64,000 nucleotides of DNA from NCBI GenBank assembly GCA_964447405.1, contig CAYUSP010000001.1:186001-250000 (forward strand), read 5' to 3'. Below, piece by piece: positions 52,140-63,100 of the stretch (its first letter is position 1; the number at the start of each line of letters is the position of its first letter). Made by a program: the position numbers and the translations under genes. The notes below the pieces were generated by a model that worked only from the letters and a program-made list of their open reading frames with translations, had not been told where the DNA came from and did no database searches. The DNA comes from JALNZF01 sp964447405. GTDB taxonomy: Bacteria; Nitrospirota; UBA9217.

Positions 52140-53141
52140 TTACTGGCTCAGAAACGCCTTCGGGGCCTTGTATTCATGGCATGCAACGCAGGTCTTTTTG
52201 GCCTGATCATCCGATATCCTCCAGACATGGGGCTGGTGGCAATCCTTGCATTTCATGCCCGAGTCCTGCACATGGGTCTTGTGTTTGCCCACGGCCATGA
52301 TGTTCTTATGGCAGGACAGACAGTTGCCCCAATCAGGCCGCGATGATTTGTGCGGCTTGTGACATTCGTAGCAGTTGAACTGCATGGGCCCGTTCTCCGG
52401 TCTGTTGATCTTGATCGCCTTTTTGATCGTCTTTTCGTCGGGCTGGTAATGCGTGGTGTCAATGGACTTGTCCGCAAGCAGCTCTTTCCGGTATTTATCC
52501 GATCCGTGGCAGAAGAGGCACTTCTTGATACCCGGCTTGAGGTCCTTTGTTCTGTCGGTATGGCAATTGAGGCATGCGAGCTTCTCCATCCCTGTTCCGT
52601 GCACTTCCCTGTCCTTATGGCAGGTCAGGCAAAAACGCTCCTCGAGGCTGAACTGATGGGTCCGGTAGCCGTGGCATTTGGTGCATTCGATCTTTTCCAT
52701 AAAGACGTGCTTTGCATGATATCTTGAATTGGCTATGCTCGGCGCGTTCGGCTCTTTGGCGTTCTTTTCCCAATGGCAGGAAAAGCATGTCTTCCAGGGC
52801 ACGATCACTTCGCCGTGCCGGGGCGCAACCTTGTTGTGGCCGAGCACCGCAAAATTGAAGGCCTGACGCATCTGGTCGATTTTGGTTGAATGGTGGCACT
52901 CATGGCAGTTTATTCCATGATGCACGCTGGTCGACCATGCCTTGTTAGCGGAGTCATGAACATGGCAGATTCCGCATGCATTGGGATCGTTCTCAAAGTA
53001 ATCGTTGATCTTGTAGGCCGTGAAAAGGGACGCGAATAAAAACAGGATCAAGACAGCGATGATAATGATCCTGGCCCTGCGTGAAATACCTGTGCTGAAC
53101 CAGTTGTCGATTTTTTTGAAGATTGAAAATGGACTGAACAT
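52140..53141 (-). CDS. Membrane-anchored 11-haem cytochrome, NapC/NirT-like N-terminus
   Basis: A 333-residue protein with a membrane anchor (about 23-43) and 11 CXXCH motifs. The first part (NACGICHVHDSANKAW, SVHHGINCHECHH) follows the NapC/NrfH quinol-dehydrogenase pattern. Later motifs are widely spaced and include KCHGYRTHQFSLEERFC and CYECHKPHKS. It may take electrons from the quinol pool to periplasmic carriers, perhaps those at 25128-28314, but is too far away to assume an operon. GGGGGAGG lies before the ATG and a perfect terminator follows. Confidence 0.92.
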   Translation of the reverse strand: MFSPFSIFKKIDNWFSTGISRRARIIIIAVLILFLFASLFTAYKINDYFENDPNACGICHVHDSANKAWSTSVHHGINCHECHHSTKIDQMRQAFNFAVLGHNKVAPRHGEVIVPWKTCFSCHWEKNAKEPNAPSIANSRYHAKHVFMEKIECTKCHGYRTHQFSLEERFCLTCHKDREVHGTGMEKLACLNCHTDRTKDLKPGIKKCLFCHGSDKYRKELLADKSIDTTHYQPDEKTIKKAIKINRPENGPMQFNCYECHKPHKSSRPDWGNCLSCHKNIMAVGKHKTHVQDSGMKCKDCHQPHVWRISDDQAKKTCVACHEYKAPKAFLSQ

Positions 53142-53678
53142 GAAAAAACCTCCCCCTTGAGATCTGCTGTATTTTGTATAGCGCTGTGAGTTCTAAAACT
53201 CAGGCTAAAACTGCATCTGGGAATACCGCAACAACGATGCAATTTATTGTGCCATTATGAATATCCTACCTTGATTAAAATTGCAACAAAAATCGTAGAA
53301 ACATCTCAGGCTCGGGTCGTTATACTAGAATTGCAATAAGCAAATTGCAAAACATCTCGTTTTTTCATCGTCATTCTGGCTCTTCCGGGATACGTCAGGA
53401 TGGATGGTCGATCTGGTCTGCCAGTAATTTTCTCGCAACCTCCAACGTCATGCACTACAGAAGAAATGCGAATGCAGACTTAGGGATTGAGATCAGAAGA
53501 ATTTTTGACCGGGAAGCAAGGAGGTGCTAGAAGAACTCCTTGAAAAGGCAGGTATCAGTGCTCGCGAGGAGGTGCGATCCGGCTGGTCAGCCATGGCAAA
53601 TGAACGAAGATTTGTCCGGATGGATGAAGCTTGCGAGAGGATATGTGTTGTCGATTTCGAAAGCAAGAAACCGATGTA
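53142..53678. other. Intergenic region, 537 bases
   Basis: It lies upstream of the 11-haem gene (minus) and next to the pilT-like stop. It holds a near-sigma54 site with an 11-base spacing (53238-53254, minus strand: TGGCACA, five bases, TTGCA), repeated TTGCAA boxes (53330-53350) and a doubtful short frame at 53524-53682. Otherwise I see nothing coding. Confidence 0.5.
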
Positions 53679-53682
53679 TTAA
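53524..53682 (+). CDS. Doubtful small frame, possible gene remnant
   Basis: A 52-codon frame from GTG 53524, Glu- and Arg-rich with an ordered-looking N-terminal helix (LEELLEKAGISAREEVRSGW). AAGGAG abuts the start codon with no proper spacing, and another frame upstream ends within the same stretch, so a frameshifted remnant is possible. No family is recognised. Confidence 0.2.
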   Translation: MLEELLEKAGISAREEVRSGWSAMANERRFVRMDEACERICVVDFESKKPMY

Positions 53683-54746
53683 CTATACGTCAGTTTTCGC
53701 TCAAGGTCCTTCGAGCGGGAGGTGCGCTTGGCCTCGTCAAGTGTTATGAGTTCCGCTCTGCACAGCTCAATGAGATGCTGGTCCATAGTCTGCATGTTGT
53801 ATTCGTCGCGTCCTTTTTCGATGTATTGCTCGATTTCGTCGAGTTTATTGTCCCGGATGCACGCCTTTATGGTGGAGGTCGCATACATCACTTCAAGCAC
53901 GGGAATTACCGTGTCGTCTTTTTTCCCTCGAACGAGCCGAAGCGAAATAACTGCGATCAGGCTCTCTGCCAGCCGCTGCCTGATATTCTCATGCGCCTGG
54001 GGCGGGAAATAACCAAGGATACGGTTAATGGACGAAGCCGTATTGTGGGTATGAAGCGTGGACAATACCAGATGCCCTGTCTCGGCGGCCTTCACGCATG
54101 CGTCTATGGTTTCGAGGTCACGCAGTTCTCCGACCATAATGACATCCGGATTCATGCGCATTGCAGACCGTAATGCAATAGTAAAGTTTTCGGTATCAAT
54201 GCCTACTTCTCTCTGGATAATACAGCTTTTGTTCGAAGTGAACAGAAACTCGATCGGGTCCTCAATCGTAATGATATTGTAATCGAAGTTATCATTGATA
54301 AACCTCATCATCGAAGCGAGCGTCGTTGATTTGCCGTTGCCGGTCGGCCCGGTGACGAGGATTAGGCCGTTGGGAACCTGCGCGATTTTACCGAGCACCG
54401 GCGGAAGATGCAACTCCTCGAACGTCCCTATCTGGTGAGGGATGACCCGCATGACGATGCCAAGGTTGCCGCGCTGCCGAAAAATGCTCACCCGGAAGCG
54501 GCCGGTTTTTGCCAGGGTATAGGAGGTGTCCAGTTCCTTCAAGTCTTCGGGCAGTTTTCGGTTGTGCTGAGCCATGACCGTGTTTGCGACGAATTCGGTA
54601 TCCAGTTTCGTCAGGTTCGGGAGCTTGGAGCGAATAAGATGGCCACGCGCCCGGAACATCGGCGGGTTGTCGACCTCAAAATGGATATCCGAGACCTTTT
54701 TTTCAAAGGCAATGTTAAGGATTTGATTCAATACTGAAATGTCCAT
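53679..54746 (-). CDS. pilT: PilT/PilU-like retraction ATPase
   Basis: A 355-residue secretion ATPase of the PilT branch, which disassembles type IV pili to drive twitching. Walker A GPTGNGKST (133-141), the Asp box (NIITIEDPIEFL), Walker B (DVIMVGELRD) and the His box (TLHTHNTA) are all present. The C-terminal AIRNLIRE motif of canonical PilT reads TIKACIRDN here, so it may be a PilU-like or specialised member. GGAGG lies 10 bases before the ATG. It follows a DUF4388 signalling gene by 51 bases. No pilin gene is in the window. Confidence 0.9.
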   Translation of the reverse strand: MDISVLNQILNIAFEKKVSDIHFEVDNPPMFRARGHLIRSKLPNLTKLDTEFVANTVMAQHNRKLPEDLKELDTSYTLAKTGRFRVSIFRQRGNLGIVMRVIPHQIGTFEELHLPPVLGKIAQVPNGLILVTGPTGNGKSTTLASMMRFINDNFDYNIITIEDPIEFLFTSNKSCIIQREVGIDTENFTIALRSAMRMNPDVIMVGELRDLETIDACVKAAETGHLVLSTLHTHNTASSINRILGYFPPQAHENIRQRLAESLIAVISLRLVRGKKDDTVIPVLEVMYATSTIKACIRDNKLDEIEQYIEKGRDEYNMQTMDQHLIELCRAELITLDEAKRTSRSKDLERKLTYS

Positions 54747-54797
54747 GGTGCTTTTGTACCTCCGCGTTTTATCATAACCTGAGACACAGTTACATAT

Positions 54798-56594
54798 CTA
54801 TGGTTTTTGAGAAGCTTTCATCATCTGTCTGCGGAAAAGCGCATATTCCAGAACTATGCCGACCTGCTGAGCAAGGATCTCGAGTATGTCGAGCTGCACC
54901 GGGGTGGCCTCTTGCTTCCCGAAATCCCCGTATACAACCGCTACAACCTTTCGATCGCTTATCACGGGCAGCAGGAGAACCACAGGACTAAGGGGTTTGC
55001 CTATTTCCTGAAAGAGCCCCTTGAGCGCTTCATCCGTGCTCTCTCCATAATAGACCAAACCTTTTTCGAGCACCTCACGGAAAACCGAAGGTATCGCGAG
55101 CGGTATCTTCAGCCTGTCCGCCTGGGTCGGCCCCATGCTTTTATCGGAAGTCAGCCCAATAGCGCGTTCACCAGTCAATTCCGAAGGACGGACAAAGAAC
55201 GTAACCGCGCGTTGGAACATCCCGGCAACAGCTACAAGCGCCATCAGCGCCGCGTCAGATGGATTAGTGATCTCGCGAAGCGACTTGATGTCATTTTTCA
55301 GTTCTTTCACATACCGATCCGTTATATCAAACTTGTACTGAAAACCTTTGATATACGACTTGAAGACACCGAGAAACTTGATCGTATCAGGGATGAATGT
55401 TTCTCTCCTGAGTTCGTTCGACGGTTTTGGGAGAACGGCACGGACGCCGTCATTATACGATTGAAGAATGAAACTAATCCCCTGGGGAGCAGCGAGCTGC
55501 AGGAGAGGTACCGCAGGGTATTGTCCCTTCACCCGATCCCGCAGGCTGATGATCTTTCCCTCGGGAAATCCACCCTTGGAGCCCGAGGGGCTGTCGAAAA
55601 CAACGACCGGCATTCTCATGGCGGATAGACACTGCGATACGATCCGTTCGAGATCCGCCTCGGTGTCTGTTGCAAATACGGGTATTCCATCCTCTTTACA
55701 GAGGGTCATAACGGAATGCCTGATCAGCTTATCATTGCTGAACAGGACGACCGCTTTGCCCGCCTGCTGTGCAGCAGCGTCGGGCGCAGCCTTGTGGTCC
55801 ATGGCTTTCCTGAGAAAAGAAATGAAGGCTTCCTGTTCTTCGAAAGAAAAATCCGCCAGGATCTCCTGTAGGTTCTGGCGATGGATCTCAACGGGATCGA
55901 AGACTTCCATATCAGAAACAGGCCGGGGTATTTTATTCTCAAGCCGGTCGAGATCGGCAAGCCCGAGATCGTCCGCGGTAATGGTCGAATCCCCACCCTG
56001 AGTTCCACCATCGTTTGCATCAGGAAGGACATCGGCATAGAGCGCCTCAAAAGAAGGCACCTCCTTTCCGTTTGCCCGATCACGTTCACGCTCGTCAAAG
56101 ACTCGAAGCGCGTCCATCAAGATCATCTGGGCATCAAGGCCCACTTCCTGGTCCATGTCTCCGAAGGAGGCCCCGTTTTCCGCATGGAAGACGACTGTAT
56201 CCGTATCGAATGTAAAGGTTCCCTGCGTCCAGCTCATCAGCTCAACGATGGTCACCTCAACCAGCTTTTTAAGCCCTTTCAGTGCGTCTTCCCGCTTCAG
56301 TTTGCCCATGTGCATCAGCGTGGCAATAAGCGGTACGTTTTTTTTATCCGCGTGCATGGCGTCCAGGGCCAGCTTGAGATCATCAATGGTTATGGCGCCG
56401 GCCTTTACCAGAATGGATCCGATACGGACGCTGTTGCTGATATGATTTGCACCAACAATGGAGCCGCTGCTGAAGACGATACTGCTCTTTCCCTTGCTCC
56501 CTTGAACGGAAAAAATGCCTGATTTCCGCGTTGTGTGGACCAGCTGGATAATATCGACTATATGCAGATGCTCAAGCTCTCCGGTAAATGCCAT
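54798..56594 (-). CDS. DUF4388 (PATAN) signalling protein with receiver-like and GAF-like parts
   Basis: A 598-residue cytoplasmic protein. Residues 1-105 are a DUF4388/PATAN domain (MAFTGELEHLHIVDIIQLV). A helical spacer (about 105-175) is followed by a long acidic linker, a receiver-like region (about 290-405: AVVLFSNDKLIRHSVMTLC, VVVFDSPSG) whose phospho-site is not clearly conserved, and a C-terminal GAF-like region (about 465-590). ATG 56594 is chosen because PATAN domains begin with this MAFTGEL; the longer reading to 56756 is rejected. PATAN proteins often act with gliding or twitching machinery, and pilT follows directly. Confidence 0.8.
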   Translation of the reverse strand: MAFTGELEHLHIVDIIQLVHTTRKSGIFSVQGSKGKSSIVFSSGSIVGANHISNSVRIGSILVKAGAITIDDLKLALDAMHADKKNVPLIATLMHMGKLKREDALKGLKKLVEVTIVELMSWTQGTFTFDTDTVVFHAENGASFGDMDQEVGLDAQMILMDALRVFDERERDRANGKEVPSFEALYADVLPDANDGGTQGGDSTITADDLGLADLDRLENKIPRPVSDMEVFDPVEIHRQNLQEILADFSFEEQEAFISFLRKAMDHKAAPDAAAQQAGKAVVLFSNDKLIRHSVMTLCKEDGIPVFATDTEADLERIVSQCLSAMRMPVVVFDSPSGSKGGFPEGKIISLRDRVKGQYPAVPLLQLAAPQGISFILQSYNDGVRAVLPKPSNELRRETFIPDTIKFLGVFKSYIKGFQYKFDITDRYVKELKNDIKSLREITNPSDAALMALVAVAGMFQRAVTFFVRPSELTGERAIGLTSDKSMGPTQADRLKIPLAIPSVFREVLEKGLVYYGESTDEALKGLFQEIGKPLSPVVLLLPVISDRKVVAVVYGDFGKQEATPVQLDILEILAQQVGIVLEYALFRRQMMKASQKP

Positions 56595-56816
56595 ATGCTC
56601 TCTTATTCTCCTTGGTAAACATCTCCCTGGGGATGCTGAATATGTGCAGGGTAAGCACGAGTTCCTCTCTACGATACGGTCAATGATCGAGAAGCCCGGG
56701 TCAACTTCCTGCAGGTGGAATGGCATTATCCAACAACTATGCGGTTGAGATGCCAACGCGGATATTACCTTGAATTATATAATGACACGGATCAAGAAGC
56801 AAGCGCGCTGCTTCTA

Positions 56817-56846
56817 AAACAGTAATAACCGCACTGAATAGTGCGG
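56817..56846 (-). terminator. Probable terminator after the AddA-like gene
   Basis: CCGCACT and AGTGCGG (56829-56835, 56840-56846) form a seven-pair stem with a four-base loop just past the stop codon; on the minus strand it runs into a T-rich stretch that is not a clean T-run. Confidence 0.5.
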
Positions 56847-56853
56847 GATGTTC

Positions 56854-59800
56854 TCATACCACCTGTTCGAGCCTGTTGCTGTCCAGATAGAGCAAATAAC
56901 CTTGAATGCTTCTTATCTTGAATATCTCGGATATCGCTTCGCAATAGATCTGGATCTGTGGCCGGTAGTGATCGTTCATGGCTTTCAATACGGATTCTTG
57001 CCCGAGCATTATGGACTTATAATCTATCACAAACGCAGCCCCATCCTTCAGTACAACGCGGTCAATAACACCGCTGATGATGGCGTGGCCTTTTCTGTAC
57101 AGGAATGGCAGTTCCGAGTAGGATTTTGTGGAATGGTCAAACAGCCATGCTGTTTCACTGCTGGTGATCACGGCCTTCAGCAATGCTTCTGTATTCTGCT
57201 CAAAGGCGCGCAGTTCTGCTTCCCCCAGGGAAGAAAATTCAGGAAAGCCCCGCATGATCCGATTGATTTCATAGAATCCCGTTTTGGCATATAGATCAAG
57301 GCAGCGATGGAGCACCTGCCCCCGGATCAGGGGGAAAATAGTCCTGACATTGGATTGGGCCGGCAGCGTTTCCGAGGCAGTATTGTCCTTGACGATGAAA
57401 TCCGTGGCCCGTTTCCATTCGAGCGTTTCTGAACGCGGGAGGGGAGACAGTTGTTTAAGAAGAGCATTGCCGTCAATATCCCCGACAGCCTGAACAAAAT
57501 CGGCCGATTCAGGTTCCTCGGGTAATTCTACAATAGCTGTCTCAGGCTGCCACTCAGGCCAGGCCTGCTGAACAACGGCGGCCTCGGACTGCGTTGTTGC
57601 TTCAAGCTGCGGCATGACGCGGTATAAAAAATCCAGCCAGGTGTTTTTCGCGACTGGCTTGGTGCCGTCCCGGAGTGCCCCGATCATGACCAGGTGATCG
57701 CGTGCGCGCGTCATGGCGACATAGAGCAGCCTCTGATGCTCGCGCAGCAACTCAGCCTGTTCTCCCTGCTCTCCCGCCCAGAGCTCCTCATATACGGGAT
57801 TACCGGAAGACTTTATTGCAAGGTGAACTGTCTTGCCCGCTTCACTCACCAGTGCTTCCGGTCCGGCGGTGAGGGAGCGTGCAGCCTGGTTCATGCCCGG
57901 AAGAAACACAATGGGATACTCAAGTCCCTTTGCCTTGTGTACCGTAAGGATGCTGACTGATCCGCCGGCACCGGGCAGGTTCATATCCGCCGCTGCCTCC
58001 CGTTGCTCGGTCCGTCGATTATTCCTGGCCCACTCGACGAAATCCTGCAGGGACGTATAACCCCTGCGGTCGAATTCGCGTGACGTATCCAGCAGCTTGT
58101 CGATGTTGAACAGTGCCTGCGCACTGCGCCTTCCGAACCGGACATAGGCGCCGGTGTCGCTGATGATCGTATGGAGAAGGACAGTGAGAGGAACGAGTCC
58201 CGCGATCAATTGCCAGTTGCCGAGCAGCTTGCCCGTTTCCGGCTGCTGTTTATGCAGGGCATCAACCATGCTGCCGCCATCCTGCCGGAGGTTCTGAAGG
58301 TCCTGGTCTGTAAGCCCGAAAAGGGCCGATTTCAAGGCCCCAGCCAGAGAGAGTGTGTCATCCCTGTTCCAGAGAAAAAAGAGGACGTTCATGAAGGCCT
58401 GGACCTCCTCTTCCTCATAAAAACCTATACCACCAACCACGCGGTACGGGATATTCTCCCGCTGCAGCGCTGCTTCGTATTCCTTTAGCTTCGTTCTTGA
58501 TTGGATCAGGATAGCGCAGTCGCTGAACAAGGCAGGGCGCTCTATCCATTGCATCCCCGGTGAAGAGGGGGCCGTGCCTGTGACGCGTTCATAGACAATG
58601 GTCTTCTTCCGCACCAATGCCAATAGTTCCCGCGCCAGCATATCCGCTTCTGAAAGGACAACCGGAGCGGGCCGGACCTGCAGTAGTCGCACAGTGCCGT
58701 AGTGCCCCGAGCGTTCGGCTTCCGAGGGTGCATAGGCCGCTCCCCAGAGTCCGGTAAAGACCGTGTTCACAATTGCGACAATCTCTGGTGATGAACGGAA
58801 GTTCCTGTCGAGGGTGAGTATCTCCCGCGATGTTACGGGGAGGGTCTCCATCTTCAGCCTGACGCTCTCCATAAGGCGGTAATTTGCCTCGCGAAATCGA
58901 TAAATGGACTGCTTTACGTCGCCCACGACGAACAGCGTTGGCTGCAAGCGTTTCTCCGCCCCCTGGCCGGCGAATATCTCGCTGGTCAGTCTATCCAGGA
59001 TCGCCCACTGAATATCGCTCGTATCCTGGAATTCATCAACCAGGAAATGGAGTATCTTGCGGTCAAGCCAATAGAGGATGTCCTGCGATGCCATGTTCTG
59101 CAGTAAACGATAGGCGAATATCTCGAGATCGTCGAAATCCAGAAGGCCTTCACGCAGCTTCGACTCCTGATAATTATCCTCTGCAATCAGGTACAACCCG
59201 AGCATACCGACAGCCTCGCTGCCCGCGCACAGGCGCTGGTGGATTCCTGCAAATCGTTCCAGCAGACCCTGGACCGTAAAAAAAGCTTTTTCATAATCGG
59301 ACCATTCTTTTCCAACAAACGTTTTCTTGGTAATATAGGGCCTTTTGCTTAAACTCTTGTCTTTGTTGAAGTAGATGGGTGTAAGCGCCCGGGCTATTCT
59401 CAGAGCGCTTGTTACATCGGGCGTTACGGCAAGAACAAGATGCTCACGAGCCAGACATTCCTGGTAGGCGAGTGGCTGATGCCTCAGGATTGCCTCCATG
59501 TTTTCGAATGAGTGCCGCCATTCCGCACTTGCAGGGACGATGATGAGGTCTTCGCTGAGAGCGTCGATGCGCATACCGCGCCGGAGAACGCGCAGCAGGT
59601 TATCCCTGCCACCTGCATCGATCTCCATGCGCTGGAGACGGCTGCGGATGGAGAGCATGAATCGGATGGCATCGATCAGACTGTCAACCGGGTAATGCCT
59701 CAGCGGATTCATGATCCCAGGGCTGCGGTCAGCAGTTTCGATGGCGTCCTCTATGGCCTGTTCGATTTTGGACGCGCGATCACTGGTGTCGAGTACGCCG

Positions 59801-60150
59801 AAATCCGGGGGAAGCCCGGCTTCAAGAGGGTAGCGTTTCAGCAGGTTCATGCAGAAGGAGTGGATCGTCGAGATGCGGAGGTCCTGTTTGCCGCGAATGA
59901 TCTTTTTGAGCATTGCTTCGGGCAGGCCGCTCATGACCCGCTCCTTGATCTCCGCGGCCGCCTTGTCCGTAAACGTGATTGCCGCGGCCTGATCCAGATT
60001 GAGTTCGACACGGCTTAGAGCATCGAGGAGCGCAAGGTACCTGTCCTTGAGCGCGCGTGTCTTGCCTGAACCGGCCGAAGCCGATAGATGGATGGATTTG
60101 CAAATATCGACTGCCCTGCGCGCCGCTTCTTCAGTCTTCTTCATGGTCAT
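56854..60150 (-). CDS. addA: UvrD/RecB-type helicase-nuclease (AddA-like)
   Basis: A 1098-residue enzyme. Walker A lies at residues 27-31 (SASAGSGKT), with ITFTDKAAAEIKERV, FLVDEFQDTS, GDVKQSIYRFR, VSILTVHKAKGLEYPIVF and YVAMTRARDHL of superfamily 1. The C-terminal RecB-type nuclease (about 990-1098) has RGQVLHRCLD, VIDYKSI and YRPQIQIYCEA. With the AddB-like gene upstream it forms an AddAB-type double-strand-break resection complex. The start is ATG 60150, overlapping the addB-like stop; ATG 60144 is an alternative; a long reading to 60477 lies inside that gene. Confidence 0.9.
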   Translation of the reverse strand: MTMKKTEEAARRAVDICKSIHLSASAGSGKTRALKDRYLALLDALSRVELNLDQAAAITFTDKAAAEIKERVMSGLPEAMLKKIIRGKQDLRISTIHSFCMNLLKRYPLEAGLPPDFGVLDTSDRASKIEQAIEDAIETADRSPGIMNPLRHYPVDSLIDAIRFMLSIRSRLQRMEIDAGGRDNLLRVLRRGMRIDALSEDLIIVPASAEWRHSFENMEAILRHQPLAYQECLAREHLVLAVTPDVTSALRIARALTPIYFNKDKSLSKRPYITKKTFVGKEWSDYEKAFFTVQGLLERFAGIHQRLCAGSEAVGMLGLYLIAEDNYQESKLREGLLDFDDLEIFAYRLLQNMASQDILYWLDRKILHFLVDEFQDTSDIQWAILDRLTSEIFAGQGAEKRLQPTLFVVGDVKQSIYRFREANYRLMESVRLKMETLPVTSREILTLDRNFRSSPEIVAIVNTVFTGLWGAAYAPSEAERSGHYGTVRLLQVRPAPVVLSEADMLARELLALVRKKTIVYERVTGTAPSSPGMQWIERPALFSDCAILIQSRTKLKEYEAALQRENIPYRVVGGIGFYEEEEVQAFMNVLFFLWNRDDTLSLAGALKSALFGLTDQDLQNLRQDGGSMVDALHKQQPETGKLLGNWQLIAGLVPLTVLLHTIISDTGAYVRFGRRSAQALFNIDKLLDTSREFDRRGYTSLQDFVEWARNNRRTEQREAAADMNLPGAGGSVSILTVHKAKGLEYPIVFLPGMNQAARSLTAGPEALVSEAGKTVHLAIKSSGNPVYEELWAGEQGEQAELLREHQRLLYVAMTRARDHLVMIGALRDGTKPVAKNTWLDFLYRVMPQLEATTQSEAAVVQQAWPEWQPETAIVELPEEPESADFVQAVGDIDGNALLKQLSPLPRSETLEWKRATDFIVKDNTASETLPAQSNVRTIFPLIRGQVLHRCLDLYAKTGFYEINRIMRGFPEFSSLGEAELRAFEQNTEALLKAVITSSETAWLFDHSTKSYSELPFLYRKGHAIISGVIDRVVLKDGAAFVIDYKSIMLGQESVLKAMNDHYRPQIQIYCEAISEIFKIRSIQGYLLYLDSNRLEQVV

Positions 60151-63100
60151 TGTCTTTTCCGCACAGTATCGCGTTCGGGCAGGAACGGCATGTATTGTCA
60201 TCAGCAGGATGCGCCGGGAACTTACCTGCAAGGATGCCTTCAATAGCCAGGCGCGCCTGATCCATGCTTTGGCGGAGGATTGCAGCGAATTCCTGTTCAC
60301 TCCTGGCACTAGCCTGTGGTTTGATGGCCGGATGCAGCATGCCCAGTTCTGCATTGTAAAGAACCACGTCCCGAGCTGTCCCTCCATGCCTGCCCTGGAG
60401 GTCGTAATAGGCGAGCCCGATCGGTTTTTTGAGTGCTGGTACCTTGTTTGCGAGAGACCACAGCGCCATGTTTGCATAAACCGGCAGTTGGAATATCTTC
60501 TGGATCATTCCTCTTTTCGGCTGGGGATAGATGCCGGTTTTGTAATCCACAATAATGAAATTGCCGTTTTGGTCCAGATCGATCCGGTCTATGGTTCCGC
60601 TTATCGATACGCTATCCCCATTCGAGAGCGTGAGCGGGAAGGCTTCTATCTGTTCTTCAAGATACTCTGGCCTCATACCCTGTTCCCAGAAAGCTACCTC
60701 AGCATCAAAAAATCGCTCAGCCATGACATTGAGGAAGAGCGATTTCTGCCGGCGGTTGCGAACAGTGTCAGCATTATTCGCGAACGCCGCATCAGCGAGG
60801 ATGTGCAGCAGATGCAGCGTTTCGCTGCGGTGCGCAACCATCACCGGCTGCTTCCAGGTGAGGTAAAAATCGCGAAGGATTGCATGCACCTTGCTGCCGC
60901 GGTCCGCAGGAGAGATATCTTCGGTTGCTTGTTCGAGAGGTTTGATGCCCAGGATGCGGGTAACGTAGTAGTCATAGGGGCAAGCCAGGTATTGGTCAAG
61001 CTCCGTGACCCTGTAGGTAGTCCTACGTCGTGGTGGGAAAAGGGGAGATGGCGCCAGTTGCCGCTGCAGGAGAGCGGATCGAATGCCGGACATACCCTCG
61101 AGCGGTGCGTTCAGAATTCCCGACACAGCGGGGCTGAGCCCGCGAAGGCCGATGGTTTTAGCAAGGTCCGGCACGCCGAGGCAATCCCTGGCATTCAAAC
61201 TGAACTGAATACCCGATGTTTGTTCTATACCTCTGTTTATAAGACCCGCCATCCTGAGGCTCGTTAGTTCATGCAGAAAAGGTGAAGGCACGACTGGCCG
61301 GTCAGCCTCGTTTTCGGGCCAGGAAAGGGTGATGGATCGCGCGGAGAGCAGAAGGCGATAAAAATGGCGGGCTGAACGCAATCGCGAATTCTCCAGAGAC
61401 CGAACGCCGAGCGCTTCCAGCACGGACTCGGGGAGGAAGATATTCTGCGGTAAGCGTTGAGGGAATTTACCATCCACCAAACCGCCAAAATAGATCTCCT
61501 GCCAATGGTTGCCCGCGCTTTCTTCAAGGCCGAGGACCTGGACACCACCCTCATCTTCCGGAGGAACCTGGTACCGGGCATGCATTAATGTCTTTTTGAG
61601 CAGGAACAGCCACTCGTTGAACGTGTAGGTGTATTCGGGGAGCAGCCGGCCGGCATTGGCGAGCGATACCAGTACTTCCAGCATCGAACGGTATGCCTGC
61701 AGGTTGATGTTCAGCGGACCCCGGATGCGGTCCACGCGCGCGTTGATACCGCACCAGGCGAGCAGTTTTTCCAGACGCTCCATCCAGACGGTCAGAGAAG
61801 CTGGATCAGCCGCGCTAAAAGGCTCAAGGGCCTGGAAGAGATCCTGCAGAGGGGCCGAGAGCAGGTCCCGATCATCGGCACCCTGTCTTTGTTGCTGCAA
61901 AGCGTCGAGCAGCCGCTCCTTACCTCCGGTGATGCGCATTTTTCTCAACAGTCGGTCGAGCGCGGAAGACAGGGCGGGCAGCTCGCCGAACTTCAGGAGG
62001 GGTGCACCGAAGATTCTGAGAAGAGATGGCCCGGAAAAATCATCCTGGCATGCGCGAAGGAGCGCGACTACGGCTGATGCCACCGGCGAGGTGCTGAGCT
62101 GCCTGCCGAGCGCACGATTGTAAGGTATTCCGTAGTCATTCAAGATCTCTTCGATGAGCGTGCCGTATTCGTCGAGTGAGGGAAACACAATAAGTATGGA
62201 ATCCGGCGGTGTGCCATTTAGCAGCGACCTCTTCACGCGCCTGGCGATGAGCGAAGCCTCCTCGCGGGGATTAACAGCAGAGAGCAGGTTCACGGTCTTG
62301 TAGAACGAAGCGGGCGCGCTTCCCGCGATATCCGCAAAGGGTCTGTCCGAAAAAAGAGCTTCCGCAAGGTACAGGTCGTCGCCGTCTGAGGAGGCGATTT
62401 CAGTTGGAGCAGTAATGGCCATGGCGTTCAGAAAATTCCGTGTGCTGCTCAAGGGGTGAAGATCGCCGGCGTTTGAGATCATTGCTGTGGAAGGACCATT
62501 CAGGAGATACGTACAGCAACCGTTTTCCACTATTCTTCGCAGAATGTCTGTGTCAAGCCTGTCCGTATCCTGTATGCCATCGATGATGATGGTTTTATAA
62601 GGCTTCAGCCATGCGGGGTCGAACTGGTTGAGGATTCTCTGGCGGATGCCGGAAGGATCCGAGAGCCCCCGCCTTTCCAATGCCGCTGAATATTGGCGAT
62701 ACATGTCGACGAGCAGCCTGGCCTGTGGTTTGTCGGAAAATTCCGCGTCCCTGATCCGGTTGAAAAGAGCATCGGGAGTGATGCCTGCTGCGGCGAACTG
62801 CTCTATCGTCCTTGCGAGCGCAGCGGAAAGTGATGGGGCAAGCAGGTCCGGGCGCTGGTCGAAGAGTGCCTGCTTGGCAAGATGCTCTTTTACGCGCCCT
62901 TCGAGCAGTATCAGTCTGGTATTCTCGTCAATAAGAACGGGCCCGGCAATCCGCGCATACATTTTTTCGATGAATTGGGGAAGTGTCAGCATTTCAGGCT
63001 GAACACAGGACGACGATCCCAGGCGTCCAACGAAATCCAGCAGGAGCTTTCCGTAGAAGCGCTTCATGCGCATGGAAGCGACCAGAATGAGGATGTCGTT

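Noticed and set aside
53370..53400. GGCTCTTCCGGGATACGTCAGG, reminiscent of an insertion-sequence end
   Set aside because: No matching inverted copy or transposase frame was found nearby, so I do not call a mobile element.
53345..53530. Short plus-strand frame in the 53142-53678 spacer
   Set aside because: No start signal or family; composition looks non-coding.
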